64,000 nucleotides of DNA from Anticarsia gemmatalis (taxonomy: Eukaryota > Arthropoda > Insecta > Lepidoptera > Erebidae): the NCBI RefSeq assembly GCF_050436995.1, contig NC_134745.1, positions 14,074,001 to 14,138,000 of the forward strand. Direction: 5' to 3'. The notes below the pieces were generated by a model that saw nothing but the letters and a program-made list of their open reading frames with translations, was not told where the DNA came from and searched no databases. Every line of letters starts with the position of its first letter. Position 1 is the stretch's first letter. Shown one piece after another: positions 35,501-50,500 of the stretch. Made by a program: the position numbers and the translations under genes.

Positions 35501-38500
35501 TATACCTACAGAATTCTTAATTACGTACAAATTAAATTGAACGTGCATACCAAGACGCTCTTCTTAGTTGTTGTTGTTGACTATAGTTTCAGCTGTAGTT
35601 AGTCAATACTCTAAAATTTGTCAGACTATAGCTTTAACTCTAATAAGTCAATAGATCTATCAATAAATTAATTCCTCTTTCATATTGATAATTATTATCT
35701 GTAAATACGCCTCACTAATTATAATAGCACTCGTTCACCACGCCTTGATACCGTGAACACTGCATTAGGCGCACTTTATTATATCATAGTTAACTACGAA
35801 AGAAGTATCTTTTTTATGATTTTACGGTATATTTAGTGACGTCATACGTCATTTAGAGGTTGTAACTGAAAGAATGCTGAATGGCGAACAAAGGGGAGAT
35901 GTCATTGGTCGGTTTTCGGTAAATTTTATTCAGTTATAGTTGCTTCCAAAATCTTATACTTATCTCTATTATAAATACCCTATCTATATTAAGCAAAAGA
36001 AACTGTATTTTTGTTAAGCCTCCATCATCGATTAATGCAGAAATCAGCCCAGTGACAGTTAAATTATGACAATATAATAAATATTCTGCTGCCAACAAAA
36101 CTATTTTCTGGCAGGAATTATATGCAAGCAAACATACAGTCTTTATAAAGTACTGTGGCTGTTGCAAGGAAGCATACTTCCATAGCAGAAGCGTTTCCAT
36201 CAATCAACCAAAATTACAAATCAATTTAACAAAATCACACGAAACCTGTCCGAAAATATATCAAAATGTTGATAACAATTACATGTACTTCTAATCGTTG
36301 AAGCCAGACATCTTCCCCTAACCTGCTAGCGTTGTACAAATAATCGATAATGTAATTATTTGAACACTCCACATATCATCCTACAATATCTTTTAAGATA
36401 AGATACTGTGTGTTTGTCATACTTGTTGTGTGCCCCGGTACTGGCCGTGCAAAGTCCGTGTTTTGGCGTTAAAGTTGAAAAAAGTTATTTCAATATTGTA
36501 AATTTTGAGATTAGAAAGGTCTTTGACTTGCAATGCACTCGTATGATTTCACTAATCGGTTAGTGATTAACTTGGTTATTCCTGGATAACATTTTAATTT
36601 TAAACATATTTATATATTGTTGAATGATTTAAAAACTAAAGAATTACAAAAATCTGCGAGCATGTTTCAAACAATTTTCTTCTACCGATATTCTCGAAGA
36701 AGATATATCTTTTTTTTTCATTATACAAGTTAAAACTCGTCCCCCAGAAGACCCTCGGGAATAACTACAAAAATTCTTAAACAATAGTTGCTGAATGATG
36801 AAAAGGTCTTATAGATCAGGTAAAAAATAATGATTGAATGGCGTAAAAAATAATTTGAATATTGTATGTAAGGACCATACCATTGACAAGTATGTTATTC
36901 AAATGACTGAGTTTTCGGTGCATGTGTACTGATAATTCTTCAAAGTCGAACGGCTTATGGTATCCAAATTGTCATTGGACTGTAGGTTACAGTATCATAC
37001 TATGTTATTGTCATAGAACAAAGCTGTTTGTTTAGACCACTATTGTAGTAAAATGAATTATTATTTAGTAGAAAAAATAACTATTATAAATGCAAAAGTT
37101 AACGTTTCACGCTGTTTCACGGTATGTTTTGCAATATTTGACGGTTTAACTGCTACCAGTATATTTAAATCAATATTAACAGGTAAAATAGGGATCTATA
37201 TATCTATTTCACTCTCCCAAGAGAGAACAAAGGTTCTTGGTGTCAAAGCTATAGAAGCTAAAGGGCCTATTATAATTATTGCACTGTCTACACAACGTTT
37301 ACAAGACAATGACTATACGATTCGCGATATAATTTCTTTAACAGCGCGCAAATTTTCTTCGTATTTCTGCCCAAAATCTATTACTATGAACCCAGTATGA
37401 ATTAACCTATTTTACGTAATTTCATATGCAATAATGATGACATAAAAACCTGTACTCTTTTTGCCCGAATTCTGCGGTTAAATAAAAAATAGTAGCTAAT
37501 TAATATTTAATGGTCTTGGTAATGGCCCTGCTGATATAATATCAAGATTGTCTAACAGTTAATTGATTATTACGGTTGAAAGGTGGAATTTTAATAATTT
37601 ACTTTAAATAGTATGAAGTTTTGCAGAGTGATTGCAACGGTCATTACTTACTGTACCGGATTCGATACGGAAAATTGAAATTGTCGCTAATAGATTTAAA
37701 GTTTTTCAGGGCCAAGATTATTCTGATTATTTTCTTTATTGCCGGAACGAGGATTGTTCTAGACAATATTATTATTTATATTAAAATTATGCAGACTATA
37801 TATTTCTATTCAATTTCTTTAACGTTTTGCAGTCCGGTCGTTCGAAACATCAGGAAAAAAAGGTATCATAACCTTTAAATATTTTCGTTGCGTTTAAGAC
37901 CTGTTCAGCAATTTAGTATGTCTATTCTATCGTTATCTACTGAAATGGCCGCAGTATAAAAGTATTAAAATTATCTTCTAGGCAAGGGTATCCAAAATGA
38001 GTGAAGAGTTGTTAGGTCTTAATCGAGTGATCCTGGCAAATGCACGCTTCGGTAAAATTATATAAAATATTTCAAAATCCCGGATAAAACTAAGTTTAAA
38101 TACTTTCCAATTATTAACTATAGAGAAATATAGCTGAACTGATAAATGAAACACTAAAACACTATCAGGATCGTAAAATTACTGTTATCAATGAGGTCAT
38201 GACGTTATACTTGATTTTACAGGATATTTGTTGCAATGTTTTCAATATGTTCCTATATTTACTTACTTTCTTTAACAAACATACAAACAAGAAAACATAC
38301 AAAGTAAACTTAGTGATTTAGTCCCGGCTTTACCTTCAGATAAGTATTATATAGCCTATCAGGAGGAATTTTGTCACTATTTACTTTATCTGGCAAATTG
38401 GTTATCCAACACTTATTTATTAACTGCGAAACTGGTACTAGAAAATGACATTTGAACATTGTCATAAATATTTTGTAGGGTAGTCGTAAATAAAAAGTAA

Positions 38501-41500
38501 CTCAATGAAAGCAATTAATTTATTTAACAAGTAACAAGTATACCGTAACGAAATTAACTAGTTTCAAATGTGAAATCAAATAAAACAATTAATATTGCAA
38601 TCTAATTAGCTGCTTCCTTCATTCGCGTAGTTTCGTGTGTAGTGTTACAACGAAAACATCACGATATACCTACAAGTAAACAGATTCTAATATCAAGTTT
38701 ATATCAGTCTGCTGTATTACTGCATTTATCTACCTACTACTGTGCAAGGAGTGGTGGCACTTAACTTTAAAGATAACGCAGCTATATCTATTAGATTCAA
38801 ATTAGTACTCGCTCGGTTTCCCCGCCAATATGACAGTTTGACATTACAAACGTCAAATCGTAAAATTCCATTTTCAAAAAAGTGTGGTGCAGTGCGTGTG
38901 TTATTTTTTATTTTTAAACATGGAGATCAAAGAGCCTTTGCTGCAGTAAGTTCTTTTTTTATTTGAAAAAATAATTCTATGCGCGTTCGGAAATGCGTTT
39001 ATTGTTTTTTGTTAGGAAATAGGTAGGATATGAGTTTTATGACCTTTTTTATTGATTTATTTATTGTTACGTTGCGTATAGTATTCTAACCTCGCGTGAC
39101 GAGACACGTTTTGTTTGTATATTATATCTACTACGGATGTATGTACTACTATTTATTACTAGTAGTACAGAAGAACATGATAAATCAATTTTACTTTATA
39201 AAATTGATACTCAGGACAATAGGGCCTACTAAAATTTGCGTAATTTTTTTTCCATACACTTCTTTTGGGGTCAATAACCCATGTGACTTAAGAATCTTGG
39301 CCACTTGCATGCTTGATTAGAGACTAACCTTCAAAAGGGTCTGATGAAATTCTACTCTGCCGTTTTTCGTTTCATAACAGGCATTTAATCCAGCCATTCT
39401 AGATGGATGAGCTTCGTAAATGTATATCGTTTCGTCTTAGTTCCATCGTACGCTTACCAAATGTTATCCGTGAACACACATTTTTGCTTGATACTTAATC
39501 TAACTAAGATACTTAAAATGCGAAAGTTTGTATGTGTGTTTGTTACTCTTTCACTCAAACACTACACAGCTGATTTTGATAAAATTTTGTATACAGATAG
39601 TTTGTAACCTGGATTAACGCATAGGTAACTTTTTACCCCGTGAAATTATTTTACGCAGACAAAATCTTTGAACTAAGAACTAATATAAAACCTGACATAC
39701 CAAAGTATCAAATAGCCTAGAACGGAATTTGATGAGCCAAGCTATTATTTGCTCTGATTCAAAACCACGTGGCGTGTGACCTTATTTGTTTACATTGAAC
39801 TCGACAAATCATTAGGCACACGTGGCCATTCAAGTACCTTTCTATTTAGCCTTTATTATTTGACATTCAATATATGTACTTATTATCATGACAATGGTTT
39901 TGGTCAAAGACCTCAGACCTCAATACGTTACACATTAAGTTGACTACTAAAGGGAAACTTTAAAGATTCTAAAGTATAAGAAATTTACAACTATTGCATC
40001 ATATCGTTATGATTTCATATTTACTATCTTTTCTTTCTATTGCCCTTGGTTGTTCTTCGTTCACAAAGCTACGTAAACCTCCGATACATAGCAATGATAG
40101 TCTACCGGGCCGTCAAGTGACTACCGCTATGCAAATTTCTGTACGGACGGCCCAAGACGGCTAGATTGTTAAAAAAAACGTAGTTTAAGAAACACAGCAC
40201 AGCACAGCGTAGCATAGCTTGATGTTGATTTGTCACCCTTAGCATAGACTTTAGTTAGTACTGACTATCAACAAACTTGACTCATGTCACTTCTGTCTTT
40301 GTAGTATTAAACAATTTTGTCCATATGTCGTCTTGTTTAAAGTGTGCGTTACTTATTTTGTAAAGCAGTTGTCAAAGTTATTGTAATCATCAAAGTTTGA
40401 GAAAATGGATTAAGAGATGACATTCATAATTTGGTACTGTCACTAACGGTTTTATTAATCAGCGATCGTCGACACAAACACGTGTGCAAAGAATTATAAA
40501 TGCTATACAGATTAGCCATTTGCTTACGTGAAAGACTAATTAAACAATTGATGTATAACAGACAGTCTTTTGCTTTAAGAAAATAGTATTTCTGTCTTGT
40601 CCTAATCCCACGTGAAGTGAGGTCAGCTCACAGTATGTTTTCTTTCTTAACGGCCAGTTTCTTACTAGGAACATAACTAGAGTAACCGCTAAAACCATTG
40701 ACTTTTACTTGATGTTTGTGTATTAAAGGCAAGTCTGTTTCTTCATAAAATATAAGTAAATTCGTTTTTACAAATTTGACTGTCATTTTAACTTTATCCC
40801 TATGCTTTGGCTGTTACTTTCGATAAAGAAACTGGCCTTTAATATAGTATTGATGTCTAAAAATAAATGTGAAATTGCTATCTGTTAACTGACCTGTTTA
40901 ACATAGATCAAAAATATATTTCTAATCATAAAGATAATGTCTTATAGCAGCCAAAATTATACCCAAAAATAGAGCTTGACTATGTATATTTCGAAGGTCG
41001 AGTATTACTAAGTGCGTCTTAATCGACTAGATAACGGTAATTTCACGATGCTATAAAATTATATCGATTACGTACTGTTCTGGTGCTTAGGGGCTTACTT
41101 AAATGATTTGGCTGTATCGATAATTATTTGTTGACTACTATAATGCATGTTGTGCGCACATTTGTTTTCATGCGTAACTGCCTGAGAACTTATCAGCGTG
41201 AAAAAAAAATCTAATGAGTAAATGTGTTGATGGAGACTACAAACTATCTGCTTATTTCATGAAACCCCAATTAGAAGTCTTAACCAGATTTTTTCGCATC
41301 TATGAGCGAGGGCGTAAAATAGGGCAACGCTGACGATTTCGAACTCCAAATTATGACCTTTCTTTATGAAAGGAAAAACCTTTCAACAATATGGTTTATT
41401 GACTTTCTTTCAAAACTAGCAGATTTGGTACCTTGGCAATCCATAACGATAATAACAATTTGAAACATCTTCGTACAAAAGTCATTTTAGCTTTGACACC

Positions 41501-44500
41501 TCTTAAAACACGTTAATCACAATTTTTGAGTCTCATTTCTCTCACTCATGCCTAACATACCTGAAGTTCGTCATTTGCACTAAGTTAATCAAAGAATTCA
41601 AGTGCATCATGTCTGTCCTATTGTCTATAGATTAAATAATACTTAATGTGAATGGCACGTGCATATAATACACTTGTACATTTAACTAGGTACTATGATA
41701 TTGAACAATTAATACTTACTCTCTCACGGTATTCTCGTGTTGTGTTTCCAAACATGGTAGAATTACGACTCCTGATTTGTTATTAATAGCGTGGAAAATT
41801 CGTTAATTCTGTTTAAACTGACTCTGTGGTCTGGCCGGCAGTGCATCCAATTGCTGATCATGAGGTTCGATTTCCGGATAGGAATAAGACCAAAGCTTGG
41901 TCTTTTGTTAGAAGTTTTGCCCTATTACATGCCACTAACAATGTTAATGCAAAACATGAGTATCTTTCATGCAACTCTGCCTGCATCTGTTTGTTTAATT
42001 TTAACCTTAAGTTTACTCTTAGAACGGAGTACTTTTTGAAGTCCTTAAAAACCGTAATTTTGCTCCAGATAGAACCGCGACAACGCAGAAAGCATGTATA
42101 GTTATGAGTCAAACCATTGCTGTTTCCTCTGTACAAGAATATCCCATGGTATCAGATGACTGTTCTTCTCAAGACTTCTCGTATATTCTCTACTTTAATA
42201 AATCACAACATCCGTCCCACTGTCAAATTAACCCACCTGCCAAGCTTGGAGAGAATACAAACTGTCATATTATTGTAATATCAATTGTCAGCTCGTAATC
42301 ATACTGATTGTCTTCACTTCCTGTGTACTTGTGCAATTAAAGCATTTGTGTGGAGATAAGATGACAGGTACCTATTGCATGAAGAATACTAATTTTGAAT
42401 TGAGCCCCTAGCAACAGATCTGGTCTGTAAAACTTTTCATTCGACACAAAAATCTTTGAATTTTGTGCAGAAATTAGCGTTTTTACTTTATTTTTGAATC
42501 GGTCAATGGACAAACACACAAACTATTGAAAAAACAAATTTTAGGGACAATCTTATAAAGGTTACATGTGGGAAACTTTACGGGTAAAAAAACTTTAAGG
42601 ACCCACTTTTTCCTTTGCCAGTTTTCATCTACCCTTCTTTCCAATTTTCCAAAAGAGTTTGTTAGTAAATATGTAGGAATTTGATGGAGATATTGTTGTT
42701 TAAGTGCTGAAGATTCTTTTTTTGCATCAATTTTCAATTCAGAGAGACATGGAGTATTCAAAAAAGGGTGTTTTAGACCTTACATTATCACGATAGCCCA
42801 AGTTTTGTATCCAGAGTACTTCTAAACCAGACGTACTCAACAATCAGTGTTTCGGGTCTTACTCAAATGACCATTTATTCCTTATCAAAATCATTCACAG
42901 GAAACCATCACCCCCATATTTCAAGGTCACCTTACATATTGTTCAGTAGGTCGTTAAACCCAGTAGTACTCCGATATTCAACATTAACGACGATTAAGAT
43001 AAGCCATATCTCTTAATACGGGGAATCAGGTAGGTAGATACGAGTTTATTTGTTAATAAGATATGATCGGTGGGAATGTCTGTTTGTGTTAAATTGGTGC
43101 CGATTTTTTGGTGTATTTTTGTAGTTGTGTGTTTGTACCGGAAATTGAATCAGGTTATTTGGGTTGTGGAGTGTGGTAGTCGTGAATTTAGGCAAATAGT
43201 TTATCAATGAAGTGCGATAGTAACGTAGACTGTCAAAGGTAGACTGGCAGAGAATGCCTCAGACATTAAGTTTGCCTGTATGCACTTTACGTACCTGTAT
43301 GAAGTGATAAATAAAATAAATAAATATGTAACTATCCTTTTATTTTAAGATGCTTGTGATACGCAAATCTTTTATTTTCTTTATTGAGGAACACCTTCTC
43401 GAGAAGCTAAGACACCCAAATCCCTCACCGTGTTTCTTTAGTTGACAGGCCTTAAGTCGAATACGCAGACTCAATAAGGGTTGAGAACTACTTTAAGTAG
43501 GTACTGATATAATTACTTTTACGAATGCAAGTGTTCAGTACAATAAAGATACAAAAAAAATTATAGATAAAGCTATTCAAATTATCTTTAATAATTGGAC
43601 ATCGCCAAATATTAAACTTACACAATAGCAGCACGCTATAAACAATATATTTAATCAATAGATAATATTATTAGCTGAAGATAAGTACAATGTAACAATT
43701 GTAAGTAACATGATAGTAGCATGTTTTACATGTTAATATGACACTGTTACAATGATTTAATTATCTTTTGATTGTGTTCAATAGAATCATTTTTAGAATT
43801 GAGGTATAGTATTTATATATGAGTAATAGCTATAGTTTTAAAGTGATTCTCTTGTTGATCAGACCATGTTAGTTTTTCTTAAATTCCATTGAAAATTGTG
43901 CTGATACTGTACCCCAGTAAAGTCAGCAGCATAGTGGGCACACCGACGGATGTACTACCGTTTCAAACACGAGGTGTCTACAAGATTAACTGCAGCTGCG
44001 GTAGTTCCTACGTAGGCCATTCCATTATTTTTTAATCTTAAAGAGAGTAGTGTCTTGGTTTTTAGGTCCGGTATATTAAAACAAATAACAGCTATTAAAC
44101 TGTAATGATTGTAACTGCGTAAAGTTCATACACACAAGTTATCTTTCTACCTATCCGTATCTTTCCGGGATTAATACGTATGATTTTACAATACACTACT
44201 GCTTTATATTAACCCTTTTCCTAACACTAGCCTATAAACATAGCTGGAGTGGGATCAAAAGTTTAGCAGTTTGAATTTCATCAATGAATACCCATTCAGA
44301 AAGTCACGTGTTCCCACTTAACATAATACCACCAATTTGCCGACCGCGGGCGACGCCGCGTGCTCTCTATAGTGCTAAATAAACATCGCTGTTCTAAGTG
44401 ACAAACAACAGATGATTGTTTGATAGCTGCACGATAGTAAGTGCTGTGTTTTGTTCTGATTGGAATAAAGACTAGGACAGGCCAGGCGGACAGTTTGTTG

Positions 44501-47500
44501 CAGACAGTTTGCTTAAAATAGGTTTAGAAATAAAATACATAGAATTACACTGTCGTGCCAATCCAAAAGACTGTAAGTTGACATACAGTGTTTTTGCTTA
44601 ATAGAGTCCAATCAATTCCTTTCAGTCAGTTCAATACTTGTGATCAACTGTTTTATCATTTTAACTCTTATTTGTTCAAGATAAAGCAAATAAAATAATA
44701 CAGTATTAGGTTCAGAATAAGGTAAAAAAGAAAAATTTTTGGCAATCATCTCAAAGCGGGTTGTTGAAAGTTACAGTGTTTTGGTTTGGCAGGGCAGTAC
44801 ACCTTCTTCCCATAATGATAGGCAGAAACCAGAAAACGCCTGACGAAGGCGTGATTTTATGTACGTGTGTACAAGTTCAAGACCTGTACAAAAAAGAGTA
44901 ACGCCAAGCATCTCACAACTCGCACTATTATCGTCAACTTATTATCGTCAACTCAAAACAATCACTTAATCTCAGCAGCAAACTATACGCTTAGTCAGCC
45001 ACAAACTATACGCTAACTTTGCCAACAGCGTTCGCATCGCCGGGTGACCTAATAGCACAATGATAGTAAACGCGTAGATTCATACAGATTGCAACTGAAA
45101 TGGGATAATAAGTTTGTTTGTACACTATGAAAGCAAATAAGCTATGATTAGGAGCAAAAATATCTCTATTTATTTCCGTTAAGTACCTATTTAGTGGCAT
45201 ATGACGTACATCTATACTAATATTAGAAAGCTGAAGAGTTTGTTTGTTTGTTTGAATGTTTGTTTGTATGATTGTTTGTTTGTTTGAACGCGCTAATCTC
45301 AGGAACTACTGGTCCGATTTGAAAAAATATTTCAGTGTTAGATAGTCCATTTATCGAGGAAGGCTATAGGCTATATATCATGACGCTATGACTAATAGGA
45401 GCAGAGTAGTAATAAAAAATGTTACAAAAGCGGGAAAAATTTTGACCCATTCTCTCTAATGTGACGCAAGCGAAGTTGCGCGGTCAGCTAGTTTGCTATA
45501 TTTTTCTATAGGTTGGCCACAAGGAACAATTTAAAGTTAAAATTTTCGTTGCTATATTTCGATTTCGTTCACTGATGGGAATGGTATAGAATCAAGTTTA
45601 GACTGTTTCATGGAAAATGGTTTAAACAATATTTTGGAACAAAAGGCATTGTGGTAAGAAACAAGTATTCAAATATTCGTTTAACTTGGGGTAGACTTTT
45701 CCGATCCCGAGGCCTTTGACTGATGCCGCCGTGTCATTAAAAACAACTACCGTTTCAAAGTACTGTCTATTTACTTGCTGAAAAAGAATTTACTAGAAAC
45801 AATTATTGTTTTCAAATTACATTAATTAACATTCAATAATATTGACTAAATCAATGACCTATAAGTGATTCAACGACCTGACAATTATATGTACACTTCT
45901 ACAAGACAATTAACAGAAGTAATTACTCGTATAATTAAATACTTACTTGTGTGTGTTTGTTTTTTAAGTTAAAATTGGGTGATTGGTGAACCGATAGTTT
46001 TATTTATTGGTCTAGAATGATTCTAGATTGAATGTAATTGTATCTGTCTGTGTTTTCTTTTATCTTATTTTATATATCTCTTTGTGATGTTGGTATTGGA
46101 ATCAACAAATTGATTCTCCTGACTTGGTATATCAGCTGTCGTAGGTATTACTGTATTTTGTTTGTTACTTTTTCTTTAACATTATTATTTTGTGTAAAAT
46201 TTGGTTTTATTAATCTGCGGATGACGAGATCCCGTATTCCCGATTGAACATAAGTGTTATAGATCGAAGAGTGATTCAAGATGTGGGGTTTATCTTTATG
46301 GAGACTAGACTCACGGTAACAGCTCTGTCTTGATAGACCTGTGAATGTTCAGATGTTGACAATACTGCCTTTTGTACCCCATTTTTGTCGTCATACAGCT
46401 TCTATGTTCTCCTGTGTCGTTTTCAAAATTGGGTCCCATAGTTACGACAATCTGAGTTCTAAACGCCAATTATGGTCACCGGCCTTTGCATGATAGGGTA
46501 CTACTAGTCCATCCAGCTTACTTCTTATGAAATGTCCAACTCGACACATCGAATACTCTACTGTTTGTTTGTTAGACGTATGGTTAGTGGCCAACCTAGA
46601 GTCAAAGTTGTTCAAGCCGCCCGAGAGGCTTTTGACGTGGTTTAATGACTGTTATCTTTGTAGACAACAACCGGGACCGATTTTTAACGTGCCCTCCGAA
46701 GCACGGAGAATAATATTAATAATACTCTACTTCAGATATAATATTAGTTTGAATATGAAGTCTCAAAGAATGTCACTAGCTCAAACCGTCGCCGTCGTCA
46801 TGAAGTAAATATGTGTGATACAACACACTGTATAATTAGACACAGGTTCTTACGCTATTACAGTTAATTGGCGACACGTGCACATCTGATAACAAGCTGT
46901 GAGATTTCTATGATTGTATTGTATTGTATTGTTCCTTAATACTGAGAAGAGAGCGCTTAGGTAACTATTTAAGAAGGTACTGCTTAAGAATACTTCTTTT
47001 TGTAACCCATTATTGTCGCAATGCTGGGTAAGGAACTTCTCCTGAATTAAGGAATGGGCCTTGAGTTAAGAGAAACCACTGCTAAATTTGAGTTCCGAAA
47101 AACACGGTTAAGTAGATATTGACACTGACACTTGACCGATTGTATGTAACATATAGTTGAGATTAATGCTTTTTTTTACACCTTTTTCGTTTAGAGTTGA
47201 CGCCATATATTAATCTACCATTAAATTCATGTAGTGAAAAAAAATAAAGAAATATAGCAACACTGGGTAAAGTAAAAAAAGTAATTAATTAAAGTAAAAT
47301 TTAGAATTAAGATCTCACTCCTACAATATCGAGTATTAAAAAATTATGTATCAGCGACTTATTACCAGACTTTTTTGATTCGTTTACTGTGAAAATCTCG
47401 CCTCTCACATTTCCCTACAAGGAAAACAGAGACAACATACCATTACAATTAAGACTCATTTGTTAATTCTCTTGTTCCAGGTTCAAGGACTCGAACGTGA

Positions 47501-50500
47501 CATACGGCACGGACAGTCCGGCGCGGGGTCGCCGCGTCATATTCTGTGTTCACGGGAACCCGTCCACCGGCTGTTGTGCCGTTATAGAGTCTAATGTCGA
47601 CGGAGACGATGGGGAGAGGAGAAATGGAAGCATCACTGAGGTGGAAAGTAAGTAGATTGTGATCTTAGAGTTACTTTTGTGTCGCGGGGACTTTTACAAA
47701 CATACAAACAACGGACAGAATGTACAATTAGCTCCGCGTCAAGCATTCGTTCATCCCACAAATATTTGTTACGTGTGGGAATCGAACCCATGATATCTCG
47801 ACGCACTTTCAGTGGCGTTGCGACCACCTTAACCACTACGCCTCAGAGCCCGTCGAATTTTATGAGGATGAATTAAGGCTAAATACTGAAAAACGTACAT
47901 ATGTTAAATGAGGTATTCATTATGTTGCTAAAATACACGGCACTGAAAAAGACACCATACATTTAAATTACACTTAATTTTAAGTGGTTTTGTCGTCAGG
48001 CGGTAGAACTATAGTAATATTCAGTATGGCCATTAGTGTTCTAGAAACGAAAATTGTCTTCAATTGGAATTTTCGTTGTTGGTTTAATAACTTGTCGTAA
48101 ATAAAGACAATTTGTGTACTAAGATACTATGGAAAAACCATATTAGGGAAACGAATGGATAGCCAAAGATGGTCATTATGGTAGATAGGTATTAGTTGTT
48201 GGCAATAAATAGTGCCAGATTAATGTATTTCTATTTTTCGTTTAAAGAAGCAGTATTGTTTGTTATTATAAAAACTACATTAGTATATTAATATTGTTAT
48301 ATTGTTTTCGTTGCAGGACATTGCCACAGATCGAGGAACGAGGAGGTGGACAAGAGGGCGCGGAGAAAGCTGATCATAGCCAGTATATTATGTGTTATAT
48401 TCATGATTGGAGAAATTGTTGGTAAGGAAACATTTTCTTTATATTTCACCAATTCTTCTACGCTTTATGTACCTACAGTCAGCCCCAAGAGTCGCTGACA
48501 TATTCAACCTTTCGAAAGCCTTTATTCTGTAGCTTGCCATCGACCCTTGCTAAATTGCCGCAGCCTTCTTTAACAGTAGAGTCAGTTTAGTGTATTTCAT
48601 AACATAACGCTGAGAGTTCTTTATATATTAATGAAACCTTTAGTTTCGTAATTTAGATCTAACTTTATTCGAGTATATAATAATTTGAAGAACCATTTTT
48701 TATGTATCATTAAAATCGATTGATTTGGTTAGATCTTACTTTATACGTATAAGTATGTAAGTAATCTTTTGAAAGAACGAAGTGACTCGAAAATTTTGAG
48801 TGTTAGGTTGTTACAATTTAGTAATGTTATTTATTCGATTAATATAATAATTCTTATTATCAGTCTGATTTAGTCAACCGTCGAAAGTAAATATCCTCTA
48901 GTAAATTCATAAACTTTATATTACCTATTTTGATAACTCGATAACAAGCGATTGTCAAATTGCGGTACAAATTTTGCAACTGCCGAACACAAAATTGCGT
49001 TTATACGAAAACAATCGTTTATATAATGTGGCACTTGACCAATGAGTAAAATGTAGGTTATCAGATATATGGCGCATAGCCAATGTTATATTGTTTAAAA
49101 GGGCTTTATGTAATTGTGATTGAGGAGAGAATACTAATGGTGGACAGTTTCTGTTGAATAATGTCCTAGATAGACTCCTTTTGACCTCGAGGTACATTAT
49201 TATGATCTGCTACTATGCATAATATATACATATGCACTATGGCATAATCATTGAAACATTGGAATGATCTGTGATACATGAAAGAAAAAAAAAATTTTTC
49301 TGGTGTAGATTCATGAAGTATTAGGAAACGCTAAGTTGGTCTTGAGCACAAGTCTGTAGAAAAGCAGTCTAAAGATAATTTATGACTTACAGATAAGCCT
49401 GTGACATATTTTAGTACATTTGTCTAGTTTAACGTCCACAAATCTCAACTGTTTATAACATTAATTCCTGAACTAAATGTAATGTTATTTTGTATTAATT
49501 TGGAACTGAATTAACAATATGCTGTCTTGTTATTTCTAGGTGGTTATTTATCAAAGAGTCTGGCCATCGCCACGGATGCTGCGCATCTGCTCACAGACTT
49601 CGCCAGTTTCATGATATCACTGTTCTCGATATGGGTTGGCAGCAGGCCTGCTACGCAAAGGTAAGAATTTATTACATTCGTTTCTATAGAATACTACTAA
49701 CCCTTTCTATGACGTAATGACACTTAATAAGACTGGATTCAAGCCCGGGTCACGTCAAAAAGATATCAATACATATAGTTTTTCTGATCCCACATGCCCC
49801 GTGGTTTGGATAGCACTTAAAATCAGTCCTACACTTGTCTCACCTTTTACCAGTCGTGTTAGTTACACCGGGTTACGAAAGTGATGAGATACACAGTGTC
49901 AACGACTTTGTACGACTGCAGTTCCATATCACAAAAAATATAAAGACCTTATAAAGTTTTGGCGCCGAGAAGAAAGTGTTGTGTGCAATTTGCACACAAC
50001 ACTACGCTGTTTGCAGTCGACTGCAGTCTGCAGTTCGTTTCAGTCTTAATCAACTGCAAAACTAATCTTTTAGTTTAGTCCTTTAATCAATTATATTTAT
50101 TTAACTGTTTATTTTCAGGATGCCCTTCGGTTGGTACCGTGCCGAAGTGATAGGAGCTCTGACGTCAGTGCTGCTTATTTGGGTGGTGACTGGTATATTA
50201 GTGTTCTTGGCGGTACAGCGAGTGATATACAGGGAGTTTGAAATCGACGCCACTGTGATGTTGATCACCTCTGCTATTGGTGTAGGAGTTAATCTTATGT
50301 GAGTAAAAACATACTCTAGAACAGCATATTCTTCAACCTAGAGTAATCGTGTGGGAATCGAATACGACGCGACGCAATGGTAGCGACGTGGCGACCTAAA
50401 CCGTCTCACACTCAGTGGGCTTATTTTTAACTAGAGGCCGCCCGCGACTTTGTCCGCGTGGAAACTCCCAATCCCTCGGGAACTCCGGGATAAAAAGTAG

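Larger units (their letters stand above)
26597..47480. other. ZnT intron 1 (20.9 kb)
   Basis: Contains the candidate alternative first exons (35347-35354 and 38920-38945), the hAT MITE, the 71-bp palindrome, the 31-kb hairpin, the PLE relic, RTE-like and SINE fragments, and a CAGCA-type minisatellite near 40190-40225. Short open frames at 37053-37400 and 37621-37878 have no recognised domain. The rest is AT-rich intronic sequence. Confidence 0.6.

Noticed and set aside
37053..37400. 115-codon open frame in ZnT intron 1, with another at 37621-37878
   Set aside because: No recognised motif, no clear splice structure, and AT-driven codon use. Left as chance frames.
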